A DNA stretch of 64,000 nt. It comes from Oerskovia turbata. GTDB lineage: Bacteria > Actinomycetota > Actinomycetes > Actinomycetales > Cellulomonadaceae. The position numbers were made by a program, and so were the translations under genes. The stretch covers positions 16,250-80,249 of the forward strand of contig NZ_JOFV01000015.1 in assembly GCF_000718325.1 (NCBI RefSeq), given 5' to 3'. The notes under the pieces were generated by a model, which was given only the letters and a program-made list of their open reading frames with translations, did not search any database and was not told the origin of the DNA. This document shows, in pieces, positions 51,482 through 60,167 of this stretch; the first letter of the stretch is position 1; each line of letters begins with the position of its first letter.

Positions 51482-51546
51482 CTCCACAAACGGCACGTGG
51501 TGTCACGTCACGGCAGTGCAAGGGCGTCGGCGACGTCTCCACAAAC
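51482..51546 (+). repeat. Direct repeat CTCCACAAAC
   Basis: Two copies of CTCCACAAAC at 51482-51491 and 51537-51546, 55 bases apart, between the tRNA and the integrase. The position suits integrase arm-type binding sites, but two 10-base copies are weak evidence. Confidence 0.35.
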
Positions 51547-51662
51547 CTGGACGTTGCGGTTCTCGGCAGCGGTGCGGCATCCAGTGCGAGGCCGACGGTC
51601 CCCGCGCTCGCCTGTGGCAACACGCCGTGAGGGGAGCCATTGGGCCGCCGCATAGAGACGGC

Positions 51663-51911
51663 ATGACCCGCAACCACCGTTTGTTCACCGTGAGCGATCT
51701 CGCCACCCACCATGGCTCGTCCCGCCATGTCAGCCACCCCTTCCACGCATCCAGCGCCAGTCCGTGTGATCTACGTGGCGGTAGCAGGTTGCGGTACCGG
51801 CAGGACGATGGCCAGACGGGGCCTACTTGGTCACGATGGAGCCCACACTCGTTTCGATTTCTGGCGGCGATCGACCGCTGGACCGGACCCGGCGGTCGTC
51901 ATGATGCGTAG
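51663..51911 (+). CDS. Possible excisionase-like HTH remnant
   Basis: 82-residue frame. MTRNHRLFTVSDLATHHG reads like the first helix-turn-helix of an Xis/HTH_17 DNA-binding protein (LFTV-x-DLA-x-x-x-G), and GGSRLRYRQDD about 35 residues on reads like the RLRxRxDD wing of the same family. The segment between (SSRHVSHPFHASSASPCD) is aligned in length but poor in match, and the last 30 residues overlap the integrase start. It would be a small recombination directionality factor. It may be a decayed gene; a chance frame is not excluded. Confidence 0.35.
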   Translation: MTRNHRLFTVSDLATHHGSSRHVSHPFHASSASPCDLRGGSRLRYRQDDGQTGPTWSRWSPHSFRFLAAIDRWTGPGGRHDA

Positions 51912-53153
51912 TGGTGGAAGACCTCAGCGTTTGCCCGGCACGCACGGTGCCCTGGTCCCGAAGAAGACCGCGACCGGGCGTTGGAGGGTCGATGCCCGTG
52001 GAAGCGATAGCGACGGGAGAGAGCGCCGCATCCAGGTCACCGAAGACTCGCCGGCCGCCGCGATCACTGCGTGGGCGAGGAAGTTCTACTCCAACAGCGG
52101 ACGCGCGGACAGCGTCACAGACCTGACTGCGAACACATTGTTCGAGACGGTGGCCCGCCTGTGGGTCACCTTGCGCATGGAGGAGGCTCACGCCCCTGGT
52201 GGACGGGTGCGGGTTCAGACAGTGGAGCAGGACCTACGGCTGCTGCGTGTCGACGTGGTACCCGTCATTGGGCAACTCAGGTTGCGTGACCTGACCACTC
52301 CGCTGCTGGAACAGTGGTTGACGTCCATCCGTGGTGCCGACGGTGCGGAACATTCCCTGAATGACAAGCGCCGCAAGTGCAGGTCCCTCGTCAAGCGGAT
52401 TCTGGACTACGCGATCCGCATGGGTGCGATCGAGGGTGTGAACGTTGCCGAGCGAACCACTGTCCCACCCAAGAGGAGGAGCCAGCCCCGGGCGTTGTCC
52501 ACGGACGAGATCCACGCTCTGCGGGACGCCGCGCGCCGATGGCGTGCTGACCCGGCGAGGCGTCTCGGGCCCGCCCCGTCCCTCAATCTGGCCGTGCTGG
52601 TCGACCTGCTCCTTGGATCCGGGATGCGAATCGGGGAGGCACTCGCATTGCGGTGGGGGAACGTGCACCTTGCGACAGGGCAGGGGGAGCGGTCGACAGT
52701 GACGGTGGTGGCGACGATGGTACAGGTTGGCTACCAGTCGGTTCGCCAGGAGGTCACGAAGTCCGAGCGCGGAATGCGCAGCATCACCGTTCCGCCGTTC
52801 ACCGTCGAATCGCTACGGCTTCTGCGGCCCGACAACGCCGACCCGGATGACCCAGTGTTCAGGACCAGAGTCGGTACCCACTGGCAGACTCAGAACGCAC
52901 GACGCTCCCTGAAGCAAGCGCTCGAAGCAGCTGGGATCGACCCGAGGTCGCTGCACCCGCACACGTTGCGAGCCACCGTCGCCACCGCCCTCCGGGCGGG
53001 TGGGTACGAGGTCGCCACCGCCGCCGCTGTCCTGGGGAACACCGAAGCTGTTACAGCGAACTACTACATCGAGGGCGGCACACCGCACCGGACGTTCTCG
53101 GCGTACTGCAGGACATCGTCGAACAGGCTGATCCACCGAACGATGATGCCTGA
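51901..53153 (+). pseudogene. Tyrosine integrase with a frameshift after the active-site Tyr
   Basis: Island integrase. The N terminus (RLPGTHGALVPKKTATGRW) is the arm-binding domain common in actinobacterial integrases, so the ATG at 51901 is preferred over the open frame from 51712. Core-binding domain about residues 60-190. Catalytic residues counted from 51901: Arg243, Lys287, His354, Arg357, Tyr389; Asn380 stands where the second His (or Trp) is expected. After EGGTP near 53084 one base is missing: the next frame continues APDVLGVLQDIVEQADPP and stops at 53151-53153, a natural family ending. The unshifted frame instead adds about 55 unrelated residues and stops at 53259. The catalytic domain is complete, so some activity is conceivable. 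Confidence 0.75.
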
Positions 53154-53503
53154 CCGCCGCCTCGTGCCCGGCCGTGGTTCGCTACTGCCACTTCTGTACG
53201 GAGGCCGAGAAACGTGCCCATGCGCGTGGCCGACAAGGGACGCTTCCTGCGCGGGGTAGACCTCGCTGACCACTGCCTCATCGCCGCCCCCACCCGCAGC
53301 GTCTCGAGCTTCAGCGCCAGCACCCGTCGGGTACCGCACCGAGGTGCCGCGCGAGGCCCCAGACCGAACGCGGGTAGACGAGCGATCGTCAGCAGCGCCG
53401 TGTGCGCTTGGGTTGGGTCGAGCGGGCGCCGATCTCTCGCCGTACGACGACCGCGCGGCCCAGGCTCAGGCCTGCCCGTTCGGTTCGAGCCCAGGAGGTC
53501 ACC
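53154..53503 (+). other. Unassigned stretch after the integrase (350 bases)
   Basis: Contains the out-of-frame read-through of the integrase to 53259. Several short frames exist on both strands, but none has recognisable protein character. Nothing else was seen. Confidence 0.4.
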
Positions 53504-53758
53504 TTGAAGCCCCCGACAGTCAACGTCAGCGATGTCATGTGGATCTGCGACGTCTGCCACAGTCAGATCGCAGACCATGACGGCTACCTCGGCGTTCAGG
53601 TTCTCGAAGCTAACCGCATCGCTGAGCTCTGGAAGGAGCACAGGGCCTCGCATCCGCTTGGCTCGTCACTCGAGGAGATGCCCGAGGAGATTGAGACGGA
53701 GTGGTACGCCGTCCACGCCAAGTTGGCCCCGACCCCGAGCGTGCGAGCGACTACGTGA
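53504..53758 (+). CDS. Small CxxC hypothetical protein
   Basis: 84 residues, not recognised. AGGAGGT at 53493-53499 directs a TTG at 53504; 34 upstream codons are open but lack a better start. VMWICDVCHSQIADHDGYLGV contains one C-x-x-C followed by His and Asp, the look of a half zinc ribbon. The rest is acidic and helical (LEANRIAELWKEHRASHP; SSLEEMPEEIETEWYAV). It may be an accessory DNA- or protein-binding protein of the island. It is 538 bases upstream of the NACHT gene. Confidence 0.5.
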   Translation: MKPPTVNVSDVMWICDVCHSQIADHDGYLGVQVLEANRIAELWKEHRASHPLGSSLEEMPEEIETEWYAVHAKLAPTPSVRATT

Positions 53759-53975
53759 TTGGTATCGAACGGATACGGACCCTCCGACATGTCCTCCATC
53801 GGACCGGTCGCCTGATGGACAAGCAGTGGATTAGGTACACGAACTGGGGTCGGCTCGTCTGAGCGATGGGCACTCCCTCCTAGGGTTCACAACAGCTGGT
53901 CGTGGCCCGAGCAGGTCACAAGGTGCTGACCTGCGCAACGAGAAGCGTCGCAGGGCCTGTGACCGCGCCGGACTC

Positions 53976-54024
53976 GGAGACCCGTCACCGTCCCGGGGCA
54001 GCGCCGGGACCGTGACGGGTCTCC
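53976..54024. terminator. Large hairpin upstream of the NACHT gene
   Basis: Two 21-base arms (53976-53996 with 54004-54024) pair with a single C-C mismatch around a seven-base loop. It lies 218 bases after the small CxxC gene and 273 before the NACHT gene, so it probably insulates the latter from upstream transcription. Confidence 0.65.
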
Positions 54025-54284
54025 GGCTCGGGCTATTGGTGCCGCAGATCGGGTGCGCTGGCGCGCAGGAAGAGGTTTTCGTTCTCTCGCTCACACTATT
54101 CGACATCCCAGCACTGGCTGCGACGCGGCATTGCCAGCAGGTGGGAGTTGCCCGAGATCGCTTTCCCCGGCCGGTGCGTTGACGGCCTCTCTGCCCAGCC
54201 ATCACCGCCGGTGCGACGCGGCCTCGACACCGTACTGCTTCACGAGAAGCCGCGAGCCAGAGGGGACATGTCGGTTGCGAACGG

Positions 54285-54290
54285 CAAGAT
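54285..54290 (+). promoter_or_regulatory. Possible leaderless -10 of the NACHT gene
   Basis: CAAGAT, six bases before the GTG at 54297. It supports that start. Confidence 0.4.
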
Positions 54291-54296
54291 AGCAGC

Positions 54297-57200
54297 GTGA
54301 CGACGCGACAACTCGAGCTACCGGCGATGCTGTGGTCCGTTCCGAACGGACCATGGCCGGCACCGCCGGTGCAGACCCGGCAGGCGCTACTGCCCGTGGG
54401 TGACTTGACCCCTGAGAATGCTGAGCGACTGTTCACCCGGCTTCTGGAAACTGAAGCGCACATCGAGCACGCGACCCTGTACGGGTTGCCCGGGCAAGCC
54501 CAGGCAGGAATCGATGTGTATGCGCGAGCCGCACCCTCGCTCGACGCCTCGGCTGCAGCGGCGGGAAGAAGGTACGTAGCACTGCAGTCACGCCGGGTGA
54601 AGAGCCTCACCGCCGCCTCGATCACCTCTGCGGTCACCGACTTCCTCGACGGCGAGTGGGCGGACCAGTGTTCTCGGTTCTACTACGCCACGAGTTCGTC
54701 GCTTCGCGATACCAAGTTGGATGTCGCAGTCCGGTCCGCGCGAGAAACGCTCGCGGAGACCGGCGTCGAGTTTGAACCGTGGGGAGCGGAAGAGATCGCC
54801 TCCCGGCTCCGTGATCACCCTCAGCTGGTGGATGACTTCTTCGGACGGGCGTGGGTGGTCGAGTTCTGCGGAGAGGACCGCGCTGCAGAGCTTGCCGGGC
54901 GGATCATCCCCGAGCAAGCACGCGCAGCCCGCGCCGCCCTCGGAGGCCTCTATCGGGCCGCGTTCCGGTCGCAGGGCGCCTCGCCGACAGTCACTGGCAC
55001 GCATACCCACGGCCTGTCGTACCTGATCCTCGACACACAACCGATATCGGAGGGCCCCCTGTCACGAGGCCCCGCAGTGGAGCCAGAGCAGACGGCGCCC
55101 CTGGTTGCGGACCAGCCACTTGAAGAGCTCGCGCGAACGCCCCTGAGGATGCGCCGCCGCATCCGCCAACCTTCGCGACGAGAACCGGTCCGATCGTCGG
55201 AAGCGGACCGGGCACGCACTCCTGTCGACGAATGGGCAGAATCCGAGCGCCTCCGGCTGCTGATCGGCGCGCCCGGGTCAGGAAAGTCCAGCTTCCTGAT
55301 GTTTGCCGCCGCGGATATCCTCGCCGCCGAACCGCAGTCTGCGGCGCTGCAGCGGGCGCACGGCGGCAACTTGCCGTTGTGGTTGCCGTTCGGGTTCCTA
55401 TGTCGTCACCTCGATGGATCCACCACGAACTCGGTCGTCTCGGCCATTCAGGCCTGGGTCACCCAACAAGGTGGACCGTCTGTTTGGGATCTCACCCAGC
55501 CGGCGCTCGACGACGAACGGGCGATCCTGCTCGTCGATGGCGTCGATGAGTGGAACGACCCCGCATCCGCGGAGTATGCGCTCGGACTGATCGAGTCGTT
55601 CGTGTCCCAGCGACAAATCGGCGCGATCCTCACTGCTCGCCCGTACGCAGTGGACCGGCTGAACTGGGTGGAGCGGTGGACGAAGGCGGTACTGGCGCCG
55701 CTCACCCACGCTCAGCAGGTCGATCTGGTCACCCGGGCGCTATCCGATTCCGACACGATCGGCACCGACGGTCTGTCCACCCCGCATGCGGAGTCATTCC
55801 TGGCCGAACTGGCCGAGATTCCGGCGTTGAGCCCTCTTTTGGGTACGCCTCTGTTTCTCGGGCTGTTGGCGAAGTCATGGCGGGGAGAGTCGTTGCCGCC
55901 GCAACGGTTCCACCTGTTCTCCGCGCTGGTCCAGCTTCTGGTGGACAAGCACCCCCAAATGCGCCGCCGTGCGTCCTACGCGGCGGGATCGGAGTTCTCC
56001 ACCAGCGACATGCTCACGGTGCTCCGTGGCGTCGCCTACCAGGCCCGCATGGAGGGCGGTTCGGCGATCCGATCCCGACAGGAGATGGAACGGCGGTTCC
56101 GCGAGGAGCTTCGCCGTGACGATGGTCTGGCCTATCCGGCAGCCGATGCGGCCCGGGTCGCGGCAGCAGTGCTGTCGCAGGCAGAGGACGAGTACGGCCT
56201 ACTCGTCCCGCAAGGCGTCGGCATGGTCGGGTTCCTCCATCGGGTTCTGCTCGATCAGCTCGCAGGTGAGCACCTGGCTACCCTCCCGCCCGAGGAGCAG
56301 GAGATCGTCCTGACCGCCCGGGCAGGCGACGCCACATGGCGGGATGTACTCATCGCCGGGCTCGCCAGCCAGGTCAACGCACACGTGAACGCGTCACTGC
56401 TTAACCAGCTATGCGAGCACTCCGATGTCGACCCGGTCGACAAGTATGAGCTGATCGCCCACGCGATCGCCGCCGACGTAGCGATCTCTACGCTTAGGCA
56501 ATCGCAATGGGTGACGGAGATTATCAACCGGGTCAACGAGCACGCCGACAACGCCCACCGTGCCACGCTGGTCGAGTCGCTGGTATCAATGACGAAACAC
56601 GCGTCGCTGCGACCGCTTCTGCTCGCCACGTTCACACGTTGGCTCAACGCCGCGCATCCCGAGCCGGCTTCGCCGCTGTGGATGCTCCGACACGCCGCGG
56701 TCGCGGAGACTGGGGTCCTTCCCACGTTGCTCTGGGGTCTGCGGCACGAGGACGACGCTGCGCAGTTGAACGCCGCCCACGCGATAGCGATCCGATATGC
56801 CGGCGACGCGACGGTCGGCGCTCGAATCGAAACGAGCATCCTCGACGGGGCGAAGGCCATCGACCAGGCGTTCGCGCTGCTGTGCTTGGGAATAGGTTGG
56901 CAGGACTGGCCACGGCTACCCGCCCTCCTCGAATGGGCGCGATCGCAGATCACCCCGGAGCTACGAGTCTGCGCCATGCACTTGCTGCGGGAAGCGGCGG
57001 GAGGAGATTTCGATTGTCTATCTGCCGAGGAGCGGCAGTGGTTCGGGGGATTCCTGCGACAGGAGGGGCTGCGGCCGCAGGAGTACTGGGCGACCATCGC
57101 CATCCCGTTCGTGCAGCATGCGCTGGCTGGGCAGACGGAGGCGGCGCGGTTCACGCTGGAAATCCTCTCCGGCAATGGCATGAATGGCGGCAACCGGTCG

Positions 57201-59432
57201 ATGGCTTGGCTGCTGGCTTGCACCACGTTCAGCGACGACGACGCAATCAAGAACTGGGTGGCCGACGAGCTTGAGCATCCCGACCGTAACGGACTCTCGC
57301 TATTCAGCCTTGCGCTCATCCCCGAGTCGTGGCGCGCAGACCCCGGTTTTGCGCGCAGCGCCGCGACGACCATCCGGGAAGACGTCTCAAAGCCACATTT
57401 TGATAATGGCGCTGTCGGTCTTGCTGAAGCGTTGCCCGACGACGAAGCGCTCGACGTTCTTCTGCCGGCACTGGATTCGTGGCGTCCCGTCCCCATCGGT
57501 TCAACGCTGCTGCAACGGTTCGGTGACAGGCCCGAGGTACGCGCGGCATTCGAAGAGCGCCTGCATGGGCCCTTGGAGTCGGCAGCACCACTCGCACCGC
57601 TGGCACTGGATGCGCTCGGTGTCGCGGAGGGGTTTCGGGCGCTCGTCTCATTGCTGCGGTCGTCGGCCGACGAAGGCGACGGGGAAGCACGGGTCGTGGT
57701 GGCGATGGCCGTCGCCGAAGCCTGGGCCCGGGTCGCCAGCAGCCCGGCGGACTCTGAGTTCACTGCGATCCTGCGCGAACACGATCTGGACGAACTCGCG
57801 ACACGCTGCACTGCAGTCGGGACGAGCCACCTCGATTGGCATGTCGACGCGATCATCACTGCGTGGCCAACGCATAAGGCGGTCGTCGCGTTCGCGTTGA
57901 AGGCCTTGCAGCATCCCCGGTACGTCACCAGCGGCATTCACGACCCAGCACCGTCGGCGATCGTGCGCGCCTACGGCGATCGTGCCGACGCCACCGCAAA
58001 CATGATGATGGATGCGGTTCTTGACCAGCTCGTCTACTTGCCTCCGCAATTGCGGGAGGTACTCGTCGATGCTCTGACCCGCTCCGACCTCACCCCGACT
58101 ACCCTGCGTGGCGTGCTCGAGGACTGGGGAGAGGACCCCGACGTCTGGGTACAGCGCACAGCTCTGACCGGGCTGATCCGTCGTGTCGAGCGGTACCGGA
58201 TCTCACCGAACGCCGAGCACGAGCAGACCAAGGAGACCACCAACTGGCTGCGGACACAGGTGCAAGCCGAACTCTGCGGTTACGGCCCGGCTCTGGACCA
58301 CCGGCGGCAGACCGGGTGGGTCGGGATGCTGCTTCTCGGTGATCTCGGGCTGCATGACGGTCTCCTGGAGACGATCGGAGAGCCCACGCCACCGGGTGTG
58401 CAACTCCGACAGCGGTTTGGAGGCATCGATCGGGAACTGATCGACCTGCTCAACGTGAACTGGGAGGAAGTGTCTACTCACTTCGGCGATGGCCTGTTCA
58501 CTCTGCTGTCCACCTCAAACGCCAGGGATGCGCGCGAGAACGCTCGAGCAACCGTACTCGGCCAGCTCAGCATCAGCTCGTCACCGCACCCGTCGATCAA
58601 TGATCTCATTCGCTTGGAGGCAGACGCGAACCCCCAGTTCCGCAGCAGTGCCGAGTATCTTCTCTGGTCGCATCGCGGCGGACGCCGCGATATCGACCTC
58701 TTCGTCGCTTGTCTGACAAGCGTGAGTTCCTCTACCTCGGTTTGGCGAGCGACGAGCGAGATTTATGACCTGCTGGTCGACCGAGACTCCTGGCAGATCC
58801 CCGCTGACACGCTCCGCGACGCGCTGACGCAGCAGACCGGCTTTGACATCACCCCGCAACTGCGGGCGTTGTACTGCGAGCTCTTCCCGATCGACGCGCG
58901 CAGCCGCACGATGTTCGCCGACCTTGAGGCCTGGTTCCGCATCGGCAAGCCACGGAAGCGTCGCGAGTGGATTGACTTGCTTGCCGTCGCTATACGGTCC
59001 TCACCGCCCAGCGCTTTGCCCGCAATCGTCGAACGAGCACACCACCAGATCTTGGTCCGGGACGCCGCCCATCTGTTCCCACTGCTGACGGGCCCCCTCG
59101 TCCGCAGGCTTCGCCACGACGCGGACGCGGTCATCGCACTGCGATCCACAATCGAGGATCCGGCCGCCGCAGATGCCAGCACCCCGATCTGGGCGCCGAC
59201 ACCCGGGATCGGGGATGTCCGCACCCCAGCGATCATCACTCAACGGTCCTATCTAGCGGCAATGGCCCTTGACCACTGCGGGCTACTCGACGAGAGCACC
59301 GCGACGATAGCGCGGGACATGTTGACCGTCGCCAACCCAGACGTGGTGGTTCATGATCCCTTCACTGGAGCCGAACGCCCAGCCCATGCAGCGGCATCCA
59401 CACTGACTCAACGCCCCTTGACGCGAAACTGA
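54297..59432 (+). CDS. Nuclease-like NACHT/STAND NTPase with helical repeats
   Basis: 1,711 residues in one frame; candidate anti-phage NLR-like protein. Residues about 33-190 resemble a restriction-endonuclease (PD-(D/E)xK/Mrr-type) domain: LTPENAERLFTRLL, then GIDVYAR with Asp73 and YVALQSRRVK with Gln97-x-Arg99 in the place of Q-x-K. Residues about 318-650 are a NACHT NTPase: Walker A GAPGSGKSS (Lys330), Walker B AILLVDGVDEW (Asp414, Asp417), sensor LTARP (Arg448) and the later FLHRVLLDQLAGEHLA. Residues about 700-1700 are rich in regular helices and look like HEAT/armadillo-type repeats, the usual sensor part. No signal peptide or membrane segment. Third-position GC is visibly lower than in the core genes. 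Its neighbours are mobile-element genes. The biological role is inferred from architecture only. Confidence 0.8.
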   Translation: MTTRQLELPAMLWSVPNGPWPAPPVQTRQALLPVGDLTPENAERLFTRLLETEAHIEHATLYGLPGQAQAGIDVYARAAPSLDASAAAAGRRYVALQSRRVKSLTAASITSAVTDFLDGEWADQCSRFYYATSSSLRDTKLDVAVRSARETLAETGVEFEPWGAEEIASRLRDHPQLVDDFFGRAWVVEFCGEDRAAELAGRIIPEQARAARAALGGLYRAAFRSQGASPTVTGTHTHGLSYLILDTQPISEGPLSRGPAVEPEQTAPLVADQPLEELARTPLRMRRRIRQPSRREPVRSSEADRARTPVDEWAESERLRLLIGAPGSGKSSFLMFAAADILAAEPQSAALQRAHGGNLPLWLPFGFLCRHLDGSTTNSVVSAIQAWVTQQGGPSVWDLTQPALDDERAILLVDGVDEWNDPASAEYALGLIESFVSQRQIGAILTARPYAVDRLNWVERWTKAVLAPLTHAQQVDLVTRALSDSDTIGTDGLSTPHAESFLAELAEIPALSPLLGTPLFLGLLAKSWRGESLPPQRFHLFSALVQLLVDKHPQMRRRASYAAGSEFSTSDMLTVLRGVAYQARMEGGSAIRSRQEMERRFREELRRDDGLAYPAADAARVAAAVLSQAEDEYGLLVPQGVGMVGFLHRVLLDQLAGEHLATLPPEEQEIVLTARAGDATWRDVLIAGLASQVNAHVNASLLNQLCEHSDVDPVDKYELIAHAIAADVAISTLRQSQWVTEIINRVNEHADNAHRATLVESLVSMTKHASLRPLLLATFTRWLNAAHPEPASPLWMLRHAAVAETGVLPTLLWGLRHEDDAAQLNAAHAIAIRYAGDATVGARIETSILDGAKAIDQAFALLCLGIGWQDWPRLPALLEWARSQITPELRVCAMHLLREAAGGDFDCLSAEERQWFGGFLRQEGLRPQEYWATIAIPFVQHALAGQTEAARFTLEILSGNGMNGGNRSMAWLLACTTFSDDDAIKNWVADELEHPDRNGLSLFSLALIPESWRADPGFARSAATTIREDVSKPHFDNGAVGLAEALPDDEALDVLLPALDSWRPVPIGSTLLQRFGDRPEVRAAFEERLHGPLESAAPLAPLALDALGVAEGFRALVSLLRSSADEGDGEARVVVAMAVAEAWARVASSPADSEFTAILREHDLDELATRCTAVGTSHLDWHVDAIITAWPTHKAVVAFALKALQHPRYVTSGIHDPAPSAIVRAYGDRADATANMMMDAVLDQLVYLPPQLREVLVDALTRSDLTPTTLRGVLEDWGEDPDVWVQRTALTGLIRRVERYRISPNAEHEQTKETTNWLRTQVQAELCGYGPALDHRRQTGWVGMLLLGDLGLHDGLLETIGEPTPPGVQLRQRFGGIDRELIDLLNVNWEEVSTHFGDGLFTLLSTSNARDARENARATVLGQLSISSSPHPSINDLIRLEADANPQFRSSAEYLLWSHRGGRRDIDLFVACLTSVSSSTSVWRATSEIYDLLVDRDSWQIPADTLRDALTQQTGFDITPQLRALYCELFPIDARSRTMFADLEAWFRIGKPRKRREWIDLLAVAIRSSPPSALPAIVERAHHQILVRDAAHLFPLLTGPLVRRLRHDADAVIALRSTIEDPAAADASTPIWAPTPGIGDVRTPAIITQRSYLAAMALDHCGLLDESTATIARDMLTVANPDVVVHDPFTGAERPAHAAASTLTQRPLTRN

Positions 59433-59760
59433 CCCCTATCCGTCCGCGCGCGTCACAGTCGGTGCACACCGCTGCCTCCGGTACGACACCAATCCGACGC
59501 AAGAGGTCGTCCGTGGGACTCTGCACACACTCTCGGGTCACTTGCGCGCTCGCTCTCAGACTCTCGCGTCCGAACTTGACGGCACAACTCGCATGGTCGG
59601 GTAAGAGTTCCACGATCGCGCGGCGATGTGGGTCCAAATCCCCGACAAGGCGAGGGAGTTCGATCGGCGTCTTTCCCAGTGAGATCCGAATAGGGTGGCG
59701 CACCCAGGCGCCGACAACGACGTCCCAACATACATCTCGGCCTCTACGACCACGGATCAT
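59362..59760 (-). CDS. Hypothetical protein convergent with the NACHT gene
   Basis: 132-residue frame from ATG 59760 with AAGGG upstream. It is not recognised. Segments such as WVRHPIRISLGKTPIELPRL and GDLDPHRRAIVELLPDH look protein-like, and the codon pattern is not obviously random. Its last 23 codons overlap the 3' end of the NACHT gene on the other strand. It may be a chance frame in what would otherwise be a non-coding gap. Confidence 0.3.
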   Translation of the reverse strand: MIRGRRGRDVCWDVVVGAWVRHPIRISLGKTPIELPRLVGDLDPHRRAIVELLPDHASCAVKFGRESLRASAQVTRECVQSPTDDLLRRIGVVPEAAVCTDCDARGRIGVSFASRGVESVWMPLHGLGVRLQ

Positions 59761-59970
59761 CCACCCTTTGGTGCATTGATCGGTTGAGTCAGCCGTCGGT
59801 TGTGCGGCGTCCGATTATCTTACCCGTATCGCAGCGGCACCAGTCCGGCGCTCATTCAGCCATGACCGCTGATCCTCAAGGCTCGCGCGATCCTTGAGCT
59901 CGAGTTGGCTGTCGGCGCCCTGGTCCGCCGTCATCCCGCTAGGTTTGCGGGTGACGAGAGGGGGAACCCG
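59761..59970 (+). other. Gap upstream of the vbhA-like gene
   Basis: 210 bases (538 if the hypothetical minus-strand gene is not real). TAGGTT at 59940-59945 could be the -10 for the antitoxin gene, with GAGAGGGGG serving as ribosome-binding site. CTCAAGG and CCTTGAG near 59876-59899 form a 7-bp hairpin. No other content was recognised. Confidence 0.4.
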
Positions 59971-60165
59971 ATGGCTATCAGCGACGAGGAACGCGCACTG
60001 CGGGAGAACGACGTGCGCCAGGCCCGGGCGAGCACCGAGCTCGAGGGCGGGCGCACGAGCGACGAGGCCCGCGCGATCCAGGACGCGTACGCGCGCGGGG
60101 AGATCGATCAAGACGAGCTCATGAGGCGCACGCGCGCCTACCTCAACCTGCCCGAGAAGAGCTGA
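59971..60165 (+). CDS. VbhA-family antitoxin
   Basis: 64 residues. The family inhibits Fic AMP-transferase toxins by inserting a helix with the motif (S/T)-x-x-x-E-(G/N) into the ATP site. Here RQARASTELEGGRTSD contains S-T-E-L-E-G, an exact match. The second half (AYARGEIDQDELMRRTRAYL) is the usual VbhA C-terminal helix. The ATG at 59971 has GAGGGGG 8-9 bases upstream. The gene is intact, although the Fic gene two bases downstream is destroyed. A second activity, for example against another Fic protein in the genome, is possible. Confidence 0.75.
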   Translation: MAISDEERALRENDVRQARASTELEGGRTSDEARAIQDAYARGEIDQDELMRRTRAYLNLPEKS

Positions 60166-60167
60166 GC

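Larger units (their letters stand above)
53759..54296 (+). other. Non-coding stretch before the NACHT gene (538 bases)
   Basis: No convincing gene. Contains a large near-perfect hairpin at 53976-54024 and the probable NACHT promoter at its right end. Confidence 0.5.

Noticed and set aside
53831..54637. A 268-codon minus-strand frame upstream of the NACHT gene
   Set aside because: Overlaps the NACHT N terminus, has no ribosome-binding site and a Ser/Arg/Pro-rich composition.
59632..59660. GTCCAAATCCCCGAC near 59,635 as a possible attR copy of the tRNA-Pro 3' end
   Set aside because: Only a short resemblance to the T arm (CAAATCC); the acceptor half and CCA are absent.
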